Positions 43,917-51,430 of a stretch of 64,000 nucleotides of DNA are shown here, piece after piece. The translations under genes were made by a program, and so were the position numbers. The first letter of the stretch is position 1. Each line of letters opens with the position of its first letter. The notes under the pieces are model-generated. The model worked only from the letters and a program-made list of their open reading frames with translations, was not told where the DNA came from and did not search any database. The DNA is from Nocardioides aurantiacus. Lineage in GTDB: Bacteria; Actinomycetota; Actinomycetes; Propionibacteriales; Nocardioidaceae. The stretch covers positions 1,798,001-1,862,000 of the forward strand of contig NZ_RKHO01000001.1 in the NCBI RefSeq assembly GCF_003752505.1, in the 5' to 3' direction.

Positions 43917-44994
43917 GGATGATTGGGGTAGTTCTGTGGAGTCGTTCGTCGACCTTGACCGCTGCCTGGGCAGCGTGCCCGGCGCCGTGGTGACCAAGCT
44001 CGCTCGCGTCGACGTCGGCCGCGGTCGCGAAGAGCTGTTCCGCAACCAGCTGCCCGCGCTGCTGACCGAACTGGCCAACCGCGCTCGAGTCGCCAGCATC
44101 ACCGCGTCCTCAGCCCTCGAGGGCATCGTGGTCTCCGACCAGTCCCGAGCAGCAGTCATCATCAGCGGCAAGGCGGCCGTGCTGCGCACCCGCAGCGAAC
44201 AGGAACTCGCCGGCTACCGTGCGGCGCTGGACTACCTCTTCGGCAACGAATGGCGCCCGCTCAACGTCGGCCTTCTCCTTCACCTGCACCGCGAGCTCTT
44301 CGCGAACACCAAGTCGTCCGGCGGACACTTCAAGGACACCGACAACCTCGTCGTCGACCGGTCCCCGGACGGCACCGTCGACGTTCGGTTCGTCCCCGTG
44401 CCGGCATCTCGCACCAAGTACTACACCGCCGAGCTCGTCGACCGGTATCGAGACGCCCTGACGACTGGCGACCACCACCCGGTCCTGCTCATCGGTCTCT
44501 TCGTCCTGGACCTCCTCACCATCCACCCCTTCGAGGACGGCAACGGGCGCGTCGTCCGAGCGCTCACCAACGCGCTGCTGGACGACACCGGGTACACGGT
44601 CGGGAAGTACGTCTCCCTCGAACAGCTCATCGCCGAGACCGCAGACACCTACTACGCGGCCCTGCTCGGGTCCACACACGGGTGGCACGAACGCACCAAC
44701 GACCCGTGGCCATGGCTGTCCTACTTTGTCGACGTCCTCTCTCGCGCCTACGAACGGTTCGAGCAAGGCACCGCAGCGCAGCGTTCAACTGGCACGAAAC
44801 AAGACCGGGTCCGCGAGTACGTAACCCAGCACGCGCCGCAGATCTTCAAGATCGGTGACATCCGAGCCGCGCTGCCCGGCGTCAGCGACCCCACCATCAG
44901 GCTCGCCCTGGACCAGCTCAAGCGCGAAGGGTCTGCCCGCCCCGAAGGCACCGGAAGAGCAGCCGCCTGGGTCAAGACCCGCCGCGACCAGTAG
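43903..44994 (+). CDS. Fic-family protein (class II), AMPylation-type
   Basis: 363 aa. The Fic motif HPFEDGNGRVVR is complete at about residues 208-219. An N-terminal inhibitory helix motif [S/T]xxxE[G/N] is seen as SSALEG at about 69-74, so this is a class II (self-inhibited) member. The C-terminal 80 residues (TKQDRVREYVTQHAPQIFKI, GDIRAALPGVSDPTIRLALD) form a winged helix-turn-helix, as in many Fic/DOC regulators. GTG 43903 or 43933 may be the start. It would transfer AMP or another group to a target protein; target unknown. Confidence 0.92.
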   Translation: MVCLEDDWGSSVESFVDLDRCLGSVPGAVVTKLARVDVGRGREELFRNQLPALLTELANRARVASITASSALEGIVVSDQSRAAVIISGKAAVLRTRSEQELAGYRAALDYLFGNEWRPLNVGLLLHLHRELFANTKSSGGHFKDTDNLVVDRSPDGTVDVRFVPVPASRTKYYTAELVDRYRDALTTGDHHPVLLIGLFVLDLLTIHPFEDGNGRVVRALTNALLDDTGYTVGKYVSLEQLIAETADTYYAALLGSTHGWHERTNDPWPWLSYFVDVLSRAYERFEQGTAAQRSTGTKQDRVREYVTQHAPQIFKIGDIRAALPGVSDPTIRLALDQLKREGSARPEGTGRAAAWVKTRRDQ

Positions 44995-45110
44995 CCCCCT
45001 CCCGTCCGCCCCGCTGCTCGACGTGCGCGTGACCGGAGGTGCCGCACGAGCACTGCCCTCAGGTGGTCGCCCGCCTGCTGGAAGCTGCACAATTCGGCGT
45101 CACCGGGCAC

Positions 45111-45139
45111 GCGCCCGCGCCCGCGCCCGCGCCCGCGCC
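45111..45139. repeat. GCGCCC hexamer repeat, nearly five copies
   Basis: Uninterrupted hexanucleotide array. Confidence 0.9.
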
Positions 45140-45285
45140 AGACGCGACACCATCCCGCCCTCACGGACCCGCGCGAAGGCGGGTCCATGCGTCCAGGGCA
45201 CCAGGCCGGGCACCCAGCGCGAACGGCCCTCAGGAAGCCTCTGGCGCGCCCCAGAACCGGAGCCAAAAAACCCTGCGAAACACCG

Positions 45286-45317
45286 AAGTCCCGGCCCAGG
45301 AACCTGGGCCGGGACTT
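45286..45317. terminator. strong hairpin, probable terminator
   Basis: Arms 45286-45300 (AAGTCCCGGCCCAGG) and 45303-45317 pair perfectly with a two-base loop. It lies 290 bases beyond the Fic stop. A run of T follows at about 20 bases on the minus side. Confidence 0.65.
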
Positions 45318-45486
45318 CTGTGGTCGGTATCCACGACTTCTGTGGCTACCTCGGTTCGCCTGCGGTGGGAGTTGAGGGCTTCTGCGCCTTGCCGCGTCAG
45401 GACTCGACTCGTCAACCCGTGCGGGTCTTAGTCAGCCGAATCAGTGCCTTTGCACGCATCGGCACGTGGTTGCATCGGCGAGGCTG

Positions 45487-46113
45487 CTACCAGGGTCCTT
45501 CGGCTTCGAGGTCCAGCAGTCTCCCGGTCTCAGTCATCCGGCGAACTTCGCCCGAGCTCACCCCGTCGGCATCCTCTATCCGCGCCTCTATTGCTGCGAA
45601 CTCGGCGGCCTGAGCGAACAAGGCGTCACTGTCGCCGACGGGTACGCCAGGGCTGGTCATACGTCCACGGGAGAAGCCAATTCGAATCCAGCCTCCAAGA
45701 TCGCCGCAGTAGGCAACAGTCAACTGCATGACCCCGCCGTTACGTTCCACTAGGTGAATTCTTCGTTGTCGCGGTCCGCCCACGCAGTGCTGCAGTAAGT
45801 CCATGACGTCGGCTTGATTGAGACCCAGGCCGCTGAGACCATCAAGCGTACGAATCAGAAGCAGATCTTTCCCTGACCCGGGTTGGCGAACTTGTAGGTA
45901 GGCGCGGTACTCATTGCCGACATCATTGAACGCGTGACGCGCTACTGTCGATTTCCGCCGTTCTCCCTGCGGGGACACTCTCTTATCGGCAAGTCTCACC
46001 CGGTGTTCAGGCGTGAAATGCTCCGCTTCGGCCGTAGAGGGTTCGCGTAACCACGATTGGTTGCTCTGGCGGATTTGCGTCTGGGTCGATGCCCATCGAG
46101 CCATGGGGTCCAC
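45487..46113 (-). CDS. hypothetical protein, 208 aa
   Basis: Begins MDPMARWASTQTQIRQSNQS and continues with ordered segments: DVGNEYRAYLQVRQPGSGKD, GLGLNQADVMDLLQHCVGGP, ALFAQAAEFAAIEARIEDAD. No membrane helix, signal or known motif. The codon composition suits a real gene, and the opposite-strand frames are worse. Family unknown. Confidence 0.65.
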   Translation of the reverse strand: MDPMARWASTQTQIRQSNQSWLREPSTAEAEHFTPEHRVRLADKRVSPQGERRKSTVARHAFNDVGNEYRAYLQVRQPGSGKDLLLIRTLDGLSGLGLNQADVMDLLQHCVGGPRQRRIHLVERNGGVMQLTVAYCGDLGGWIRIGFSRGRMTSPGVPVGDSDALFAQAAEFAAIEARIEDADGVSSGEVRRMTETGRLLDLEAEGPW

Positions 46114-47236
46114 GCGGGGGGATCAGTAGGGGAAGGGTGTGAGGACACCGAGAGTCCTTCGTGTGCAAGTGGAATGGACGCGGCAACTCTGCCGGGTGTT
46201 GCGACGTCCGATCCTGGCAGGACGCGGCCTCTCGCGGAGGCGAATCGCCCACCCGAGCTCACCGGTGGCGGCCATCCGCGAGATGCGCAGCCAACGTGTG
46301 CCCAAGGCTGATGTTCCAAAGGCTTGTGCGGATCCAATCCGAATCGAGTAGTCGCGACGAACGGCGTGTCTCGGACCCGGAGCTTTGGGTGGCTCCGGGT
46401 CCGGGTGGTGGGCCGACGCGCGGGATGCGCCGCGTCGACTCTGCGGCGAAGCCCGCGTGAGCGCTAGCTGCGACAGCCCCTGTAAGCGCATTGTTTCCAA
46501 GAGCATGGCTGCGGAAGTTGGTGGCCGTCCTCGGTCCGGAACGGTGGCTGAGGGGATAGAAGTGTCAATGTCAGAGGTGCCACCATTGCGGCTGCGAGAC
46601 CCGTCGCGCGGACAGCCGAGATCGCACTGGCGTCAGGCCAAGACGAGGTCGGTCGGACCGTCTAGGTCACACACGAGATGCTCCCGACGAGATTCAGACG
46701 GTCGTCCTTGACGATGTTCGGGCGTAGTCCCCCTGCCGCCCCCATGCACTGAAATTGCTGTCCCGGACGTCGTGCAGTACTCGACGGGAAGCCGTGCCAA
46801 GTGCGCGTCGAGGGCGTCGAGAGCACGCCCTAGCGACGCACGTGCTTACAGATGAGCGAGCCCGGCCGCGTCAGCGCCTCGAAGTGGCTGATGAACAGCG
46901 CGGCAGAAGTTCGGACTCCGCGCGCCCTGGCGCTACGAACCAGCATGTGGAGCAGCAGGTCGGTCCGCACCGGCTCGAACACGCAGACCGCAGCGGTCTC
47001 GGTGGCGAGGACAAGGTCCGTCGGGATGTCGCTGAATGCTGCGTCTGGCTACGCCGAACACTCGACAGCGCGGTACGTCAACCCGGTACCCCAAGCGCTA
47101 CCGACCCGGCCACCCGAAGTGGTGACACACTCGTCCTGTCGGTCGTGGATGCCCATCGCGTCATGGTGCGTCTCTGCGGCCCGTGTACAGATTCGACTCC
47201 GAGGATCACCTCCGACAAAGGAACAGACGTCCAACT
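46114..47236. other. 1.1 kb without a supported gene
   Basis: The frames here are Arg/Ser-rich. A minus-strand stretch near 46850-47000 reads TDLLLHMLVRSARARG, but without a start or family match. Probably degenerate. Confidence 0.35.
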
Positions 47237-47599
47237 ATGAGTTCCGCAGGCGGATCGGCCGGAGGAGACGACCGTGCGCCGCCTCTGCTGGGTCGATACA
47301 CCTACCACCCGTCTCAGGACCGCTGGTGGTGGTCAGAGGGGATGTTTGCGATCCACGGGCTCGAGCCCGGCGAGAAAGCCCCAGACACCCAGTTCATCCT
47401 GTCTCACATTCACCCCGACGATCTCGCCCTTGCCTGGCAGTCGCGCGAGGACGCCTTGACGTCAGGCACACCGTTCACCTTCCCGCACCGCATCATCCGC
47501 CCGTCCGGTGCGCTGCGGACCGTGATCGCAGCTGGCCAGTGTCGAATGTCATCCAAACGTCACTCCAAGTGTCACCGGGGCGTCAAAACGCTTGCCTAA
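47237..47599 (+). pseudogene. PAS-domain regulator, truncated after the PAS domain
   Basis: From ATG 47237 the protein has a PAS domain typical of actinobacterial PAS-ANTAR regulators: LGRYTYHPSQDRWWWSEGMF, then GLEPGEKAPDTQFILSHIHP and FPHRIIRPSGALRTVIAAG. After CRMSSKRHSK the match ends and a stop follows. The expected ANTAR domain is absent. This complements the ANTAR-only fragment at 20.6 kb. The break is near 47540. Confidence 0.65.
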
Positions 47600-47738
47600 C
47601 CTCGGTTTTCACGCGTCGGTGCAATCGGGGGGCCCCTGTGTGTGCACCTAGTCTCATGGGTCGCTACGGCATCTCCCTCAGTCGGCAAACCTGATCGCTC
47701 GCCTGGCTATGAGCCGACGGGCCTCAGGACGACCAGGG

Positions 47739-47891
47739 TCACTCGGCTGCTTCTTCGTTGCCCGCGATGGGCTTCCAGTCGCCGCCCTCGCGCACCTTGT
47801 CGTACTTGGGTGGGTCCAGGTGGAACTCGTCGGTGTCTTCGTCCGGGCGCTCCGTAGCCGGGGTATTGGGCTCGTCGGGTTTCTCGCTCAT
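47739..47891 (-). CDS. 50-residue acidic protein at the end of the defence operon
   Basis: ATG 47891 has a near-perfect ribosome site (GGGAGGTGAC) and begins one base after the stop of the membrane protein. The sequence MSEKPDEPNTPATERPDEDT and DEFHLDPPKYDKVREGGDWK is very acidic in its first half. Too short for most gene callers, but spacing and site are convincing. As last gene of the operon it could be an inhibitor of the upstream membrane protein or a modulator; that is inference. Confidence 0.75.
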   Translation of the reverse strand: MSEKPDEPNTPATERPDEDTDEFHLDPPKYDKVREGGDWKPIAGNEEAAE

Positions 47892-47892
47892 G

Positions 47893-48423
47893 TCACCTCC
47901 CCTGCTGCTGGATCAGTATTGCGAACAGAAGGACGCTGATGAACACGACTGTGGCTGCCAACGCCCATGTTGCCCAACCGAACCACCATGAGCGGTTGTC
48001 GGCGGCGTTCTTGGCGGTGTCGATCGGGGATTCCTGCTGGAGATCGGTAGCGCTGAGGAAGGTCTCGGTGATGTTGCGTTGGTAGTCGTCGCTCGCTGGG
48101 TTGGTGTCGTCGTTGTACTTCTGCCACCACTGGCGAAGTTGATGACTGTTCGCAACTGTCACTTCGATGGTTCTGAGGGCTCGTATGCAGCAGAAGGCTG
48201 TGGCGAAGAGCGCGGCGACGGTGAGGGCCAGGACGAGCCATATGAAGGCGTTGGGGTTTATGCCGGGAAGCCGTGTCCCTTGAAGCAGGAGCGCGAGGGT
48301 GACTCCGGTGAAGCCGAGGAGGGCTGTCGCTCGGGCGGTGGTGCTTTCGCTGCGACGGTTGTGCCATTCGATGAGCCACTTGGCTTGGTCGGTGAAAACG
48401 TTGGTGTCGTCGGGTTCCGTCAC
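47893..48423 (-). CDS. three-helix membrane protein, Pycsar-effector-like (PycTM type)
   Basis: 176 aa from GTG 48423. A soluble helix (AKWLIEWHNRRSESTTARAT) leads into helices at about 31-48, 58-80 and 148-171. A cytoplasmic loop of about 65 residues separates the last two (SHQLRQWWQKYNDDTNPASD). The plan matches bacterial defence membrane effectors, which form pores when triggered. The gene starts four bases after the stop of the Cas2-like gene and is followed by the small acidic gene. No nucleotide cyclase of the Pycsar type is nearby, so the trigger would have to be another signal. Confidence 0.68.
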   Translation of the reverse strand: MTEPDDTNVFTDQAKWLIEWHNRRSESTTARATALLGFTGVTLALLLQGTRLPGINPNAFIWLVLALTVAALFATAFCCIRALRTIEVTVANSHQLRQWWQKYNDDTNPASDDYQRNITETFLSATDLQQESPIDTAKNAADNRSWWFGWATWALAATVVFISVLLFAILIQQQGR

Positions 48424-48427
48424 GGGT

Positions 48428-48703
48428 TTAGCCCCAGGTCTCCTTGAGCCACTTGCTACCTGAGGTGTTGAACCCGGTCCATGCGCGCGCGTCGCTTGTG
48501 ACGTCGATGACGAGTATTTCGTCGTCGCTGCCCACGATCTTCTTGAGGTCGTCGCGGATGTTTGAGGTGGTTCGGTTGGTCTTGACGAGCCAGGTTGAGT
48601 CAAGGTGGTGCCACCACGCGCCGTAACTCTTGATTTTCTCGATGAGTTCGTCGTAGTTCTGGCCGGGTGAGTTGAGGTCGTATGCAATGAGTTTGGTGGA
48701 CAC
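48428..48703 (-). CDS. Cas2/SinR-like small protein, 91 aa
   Basis: The product MSTKLIAYDLNSPGQNYDEL, then IKSYGAWWHHLDSTWLVKTN and IRDDLKKIVGSDDEILVIDV, matches the so-called SinR family, a ferredoxin-like fold related to Cas2 and VapD. The aspartate of YDL at about residue 9 corresponds to the Cas2 metal site. No CRISPR array or Cas1 exists in the window. In this operon it could be an RNase or a structural subunit. It sits 71 bases after the SLOG gene. Confidence 0.82.
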   Translation of the reverse strand: MSTKLIAYDLNSPGQNYDELIEKIKSYGAWWHHLDSTWLVKTNRTTSNIRDDLKKIVGSDDEILVIDVTSDARAWTGFNTSGSKWLKETWG

Positions 48704-48774
48704 CTGGGGGATCTCGGCTTTCCGTCTCGCTCAGTTGGTTGTTGCGTCGAACCGGTTGTTGACCATCTCCTGTG

Positions 48775-49242
48775 TTACCTGCGCGTTCCGTCGGGCCAGA
48801 TGATCAGAACTGGGGTTTCTTGCGACTGGGCGTAACGCACTACGTCGGCTGTGCCTCCGAGGCCCTTCGCGTCTTCGCCGTCCCATACGGCAAAGACGAT
48901 ATCGACATCGTCGACGACCTGCTTCCCCGCAGCCAAGAAGGCCTCTTCGGACGGTTCAGCGAACTTCAACTTGGTCGTGCGGGTGGTCTGCGCCAGAAGC
49001 AGGCGGTACTGGGTGCCGCCGTCGTCGAACGTCGCCTCGTAATCGTCGCAGGGGATGACCGCTTCGATGGTTCCTCCGGCGGCGAGGACGTGACGGGCGA
49101 AGAGTTGGTCTGCACCGGCGGCGAGGCTGGTGACGCCGATCAGTGGCTGCGGGGCCGCTGCGAGTTGGGCTTGCAGTTTGGCCTCGACGAACGTCCATGC
49201 TTCGGCTGGTGCCTGCTGGTGTCCCGTGATTCCGATCTTCAT
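48775..49242 (-). CDS. stand-alone SLOG (DprA/LOG Rossmann-like) protein, 155 aa
   Basis: Start ATG 49242 shares its A with the caspase stop (TGATG). The fold signs are MKIGITGHQQ, the loop VTSLAAGADQLFARHVLAAG (residues about 38-56), VIPCDDYEATF, and DIVFAVWDGEDAKGLGGTAD followed by VVRYA, which is the SLOG nucleotide loop. SLOG domains bind nucleotides; in type I Thoeris ThsA a SLOG domain binds the TIR-made cyclic ADP-ribose signal. Here it stands alone next to TIR and caspase genes, a candidate receptor or signal sponge. Confidence 0.8.
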   Translation of the reverse strand: MKIGITGHQQAPAEAWTFVEAKLQAQLAAAPQPLIGVTSLAAGADQLFARHVLAAGGTIEAVIPCDDYEATFDDGGTQYRLLLAQTTRTTKLKFAEPSEEAFLAAGKQVVDDVDIVFAVWDGEDAKGLGGTADVVRYAQSQETPVLIIWPDGTRR

Positions 49243-50198
49243 CAGAGACGCGCCTGTGAGGCGAGTCGGTGGTACCGCCGCCCCAGCGGGGTGAGGCGGC
49301 ATCCCGTGCGGTTCATGGCGGCCCAGTACATGTGCTCTTCTCCGACCGGCTCGACCAGTTTCACGTGTGAACACTTCTGGAGTTGTTTGAAGATCGCCTC
49401 GTTGGTCTCGTTGCGCGGCTCTTCCGTGTCCTCGTAACTGGGGTCGAGGGGGTAGACGTCGAAGGGGTCTGGGAACCAGTTGGAAAGTTCGCGCAGGGTG
49501 CTGGGGCTGACCGGTGGCGTGCACCGCCTAAGTGGTTTCAGGCTGTCGAGGTTCGCCTTGAACGTGGGGCGTTGCTCCCAGGCTCCGAATGCTTCGGACA
49601 GGTAGGCGTATGCGCCAGCCACGGTTACTTCACCGGTGATCTCGGCTGCTCCTCCTTCAAGAGCGCCTTCGAGGTAGGTGGAAAACTGTCCCCGGCCTTC
49701 TGCTGTCTCGGCTGAGGTTTCAGAGACCCGACTCGACGTGAGCATGGACAGGCCCTGACGGATAGCCGCACCGCGCGCGATCATGGGGACTCGGCCAGCG
49801 CCGCCGGAGAAGCAGCAGTCGAGGATGACCACGATCTGCTGGACCGGTGAGCCTTCGATGCGGCTGAGGATCTCGGTGAAGCGCAAGCCCGGCGTGTATT
49901 CAGTCGCGTCGCTGGTCATCAGCGTGACGTCCTCGTCGGCCTCCTCACCGTGTCCGGCGAAGTAGAGGACCGCTTGGTCGGCGGGGCTGGACAGGAGGTG
50001 CCCGACTGCTTTCACGAGGTCGTCGCGCGACACGTATCCCCCGTCAGCGCCTGCTGTCAGGGTTACCGTCTCGAAGTTCGGTGCGGCGTCATCGTCGCGA
50101 TGGAAGAGTGGCGACAGCGCCTGCACATCGTTGACGCACCCTTCGAGGTCCTCGATCTGGTCATAGGAGTCGATACCTACGAGAAGGGCCCGCTTCAT
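49242..50198 (-). CDS. caspase-family (C14) protease, probable Thoeris-like effector
   Basis: 318 aa from ATG 50198, overlapping the TIR stop by four bases. Caspase-fold dyad: YFAGHGEE with His83 and LDCCFSGG with Cys129. The opening ALLVGIDSYDQIEDLEGCVN is the standard prokaryotic metacaspase start. A C-terminal domain of about 100 residues (GCRLTPLGRRYHRLASQARL at the end) could be the sensor. In type IV Thoeris, TIR proteins activate a caspase-like protease by a cyclic nucleotide. The adjacency here strongly suggests the same logic. Confidence 0.88.
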   Translation of the reverse strand: MKRALLVGIDSYDQIEDLEGCVNDVQALSPLFHRDDDAAPNFETVTLTAGADGGYVSRDDLVKAVGHLLSSPADQAVLYFAGHGEEADEDVTLMTSDATEYTPGLRFTEILSRIEGSPVQQIVVILDCCFSGGAGRVPMIARGAAIRQGLSMLTSSRVSETSAETAEGRGQFSTYLEGALEGGAAEITGEVTVAGAYAYLSEAFGAWEQRPTFKANLDSLKPLRRCTPPVSPSTLRELSNWFPDPFDVYPLDPSYEDTEEPRNETNEAIFKQLQKCSHVKLVEPVGEEHMYWAAMNRTGCRLTPLGRRYHRLASQARL

Positions 50199-50578
50199 CC
50201 GAGTCCGTCGATGAAGGTCCGGATGTTGTCCCACGTCCAGGACTTGCAGGGCGCACTGCCCATCTGGGTGGGCTTGGTGCGGTGGTCGCCCATCCAGATG
50301 CCCAGGAGGGGGACGCCCTCATCCACGGCACACTCAATCTCCCACAGTTGACCCGTCGCCTGGGCGGTGTCCTTACTGATCAGTGCGATGACACCGTCCG
50401 AACGCAGGATGCGCGTGCGGACCTTCTTCTTCCACTCCGTCTCGTACGGCTCCTTGACGGACATATCAACGTACTCGAACGGGCTGCTGGTGTTCAGGCT
50501 CTGGCCGCGTAGCAGATCCCGGCTCGCGGTGTCTTCGGTCGCGAACGCGATGAAGATGGTCTTCTTTTCGGCTGCCAT
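50195..50578 (-). CDS. TIR-like domain protein 1 (ThsB-type), 127 aa
   Basis: KKTIFIAFATEDTASRDLLR, then FEYVDMSVKEPYETEWKKKV, ILRSDGVIALISKDTAQATG and QLWEIECAVDEGVPLLGIWM are the ThsB/TIR_2 layout, with catalytic Glu80 in LWE. TIR enzymes make cyclic ADP-ribose signals from NAD in Thoeris. Single-domain, cytoplasmic. Its stop overlaps the caspase start, so the two are translated together. Confidence 0.85.
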   Translation of the reverse strand: MAAEKKTIFIAFATEDTASRDLLRGQSLNTSSPFEYVDMSVKEPYETEWKKKVRTRILRSDGVIALISKDTAQATGQLWEIECAVDEGVPLLGIWMGDHRTKPTQMGSAPCKSWTWDNIRTFIDGLG

Positions 50579-50682
50579 GCGCTGATCCTCCGAGATGCTC
50601 GGGATTGGTTGGGTCGCTGCTTAGTTCATCGCTGGGGTTGTGCAGGCGCATGCGCGACGCCTGTCCGCTGCGTCTTGCTCAT

Positions 50683-51078
50683 CTAGGTGCACTGGTCGAC
50701 CATCGCGGCGACGTTCTCCCACGTCCAGGCGACGACGTTGTTGCGTCCGAGCCCGGTGGGCAGGGTGGACGTTGTCCCTGCCCCGTTGACGTACACCCCG
50801 AAGCAGGGCACAGCGACGCGCTTCGCCATGGCGATCTCTTTCGCCACGCCAGTCGCGGTGCTCATGTTCTTTCCGACAAGCACGATGAGCATGTGGCACT
50901 TGCTGATCTTCTCTTCGATCAGCGCTTCCCACTGCGCCTGCGGCAGAGAGGTCTTCGATGACCAGTCCTGTGCGGCGAAAGGGGTGGGTGAGTCGGTTTT
51001 CGCCTGCCCCGCGAACAGGATTTTGGGCGCGAGGTCGTGGTCGAAGTCAAAACTCAGAAAGGCCCGAGGCAAGGCCAT
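50683..51078 (-). CDS. TIR-like domain protein 2 (ThsB-type), 131 aa
   Basis: ATG 51078 (MALPRAFLSFDFDHDLAPKI) with AAGGAGCG upstream. The TIR order is preserved: AQDWSSKTSLPQAQWEALIE, CHMLIVLVGKNMSTATGVAK, EIAMAKRVAVPCFGVYV with Glu81 as the catalytic residue. It is about as diverged from TIR 1 as Thoeris ThsB proteins in multi-TIR loci, which sense different phages through one effector. It is 104 bases upstream of TIR 1 and is the probable first gene of the operon. Confidence 0.85.
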   Translation of the reverse strand: MALPRAFLSFDFDHDLAPKILFAGQAKTDSPTPFAAQDWSSKTSLPQAQWEALIEEKISKCHMLIVLVGKNMSTATGVAKEIAMAKRVAVPCFGVYVNGAGTTSTLPTGLGRNNVVAWTWENVAAMVDQCT

Positions 51079-51428
51079 GGGTCGCTCCTTAATCTTCGGG
51101 TGTGTTGGTTCTGGGACTGTAGGTGAGCCCACCGACAGTTCTCACTGTCTCAATCGGCTGCCGAAGGGCGATTTCGACGGGTGCGGCGTTGGGGGCGTGG
51201 CGCACGGGCTGAGTAGCGTCGCGCTCACCACCGGATGTGGTGTGGTCCGGTTGACCGGGCATGCGGGCTCCCTAGCGGTGTATCGGCGCTGGGGAAGGTG
51301 ACGCCTGACGGTCGAGCCGACTGCGCGGCTCGACCTTCATTGCCAAACACCCGATGTGTCTCGGCCCGCCGACACGCCCGTGGGTCCAGTTTTCTTCGCG
51401 CCAGTCTCGGGATGCGGTCGGCGGGCAG
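51079..51428. other. intergenic region with hairpin and diverged repeat
   Basis: Separates the TIR-caspase operon from the CHAT cassette. Contains the ~150-bp repeat at 51283-51430 with the hairpin GGTCGAGCCG-N6-CGGCTCGACC, a likely terminator of the cassette upstream. No gene seen. Confidence 0.55.
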
Positions 51429-51430
51429 TC
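51283..51430. repeat. ~150-bp diverged repeat, copy 1
   Basis: Aligns with 59761-59910 at roughly three quarters identity by eye, including TCGGCGCTGGGGAAGGTGAC and GGTCCAGTTTT. Both copies end just before the 3' end of a minus-strand gene. Confidence 0.75.
51312..51337 (-). terminator. hairpin inside repeat copy 1
   Basis: GGTCGAGCCG-N6-CGGCTCGACC is a perfect 10-bp stem lying about 90 bases beyond the stop of the CHAT-cassette membrane protein. The copy at 59.8 kb has the same hairpin with two mismatches. Confidence 0.55.

Larger units (their letters stand above)
44995..45486. other. repeat- and hairpin-bearing intergenic region
   Basis: Contains about five GCGCCC units at 45111-45139 and a perfect 15-bp hairpin at 45286-45317. 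No gene. Confidence 0.45.

Noticed and set aside
47893-48423. Membrane protein as part of a Pycsar system
   Set aside because: No cyclase of the Pycsar type is next to it; only the effector-like topology is similar, so the full system is not claimed.
48428-48703. Cas2-like protein read as a sign of CRISPR-Cas
   Set aside because: There is no repeat-spacer array, Cas1 or other Cas gene in the window. The SinR/VapD branch of this fold also occurs outside CRISPR.
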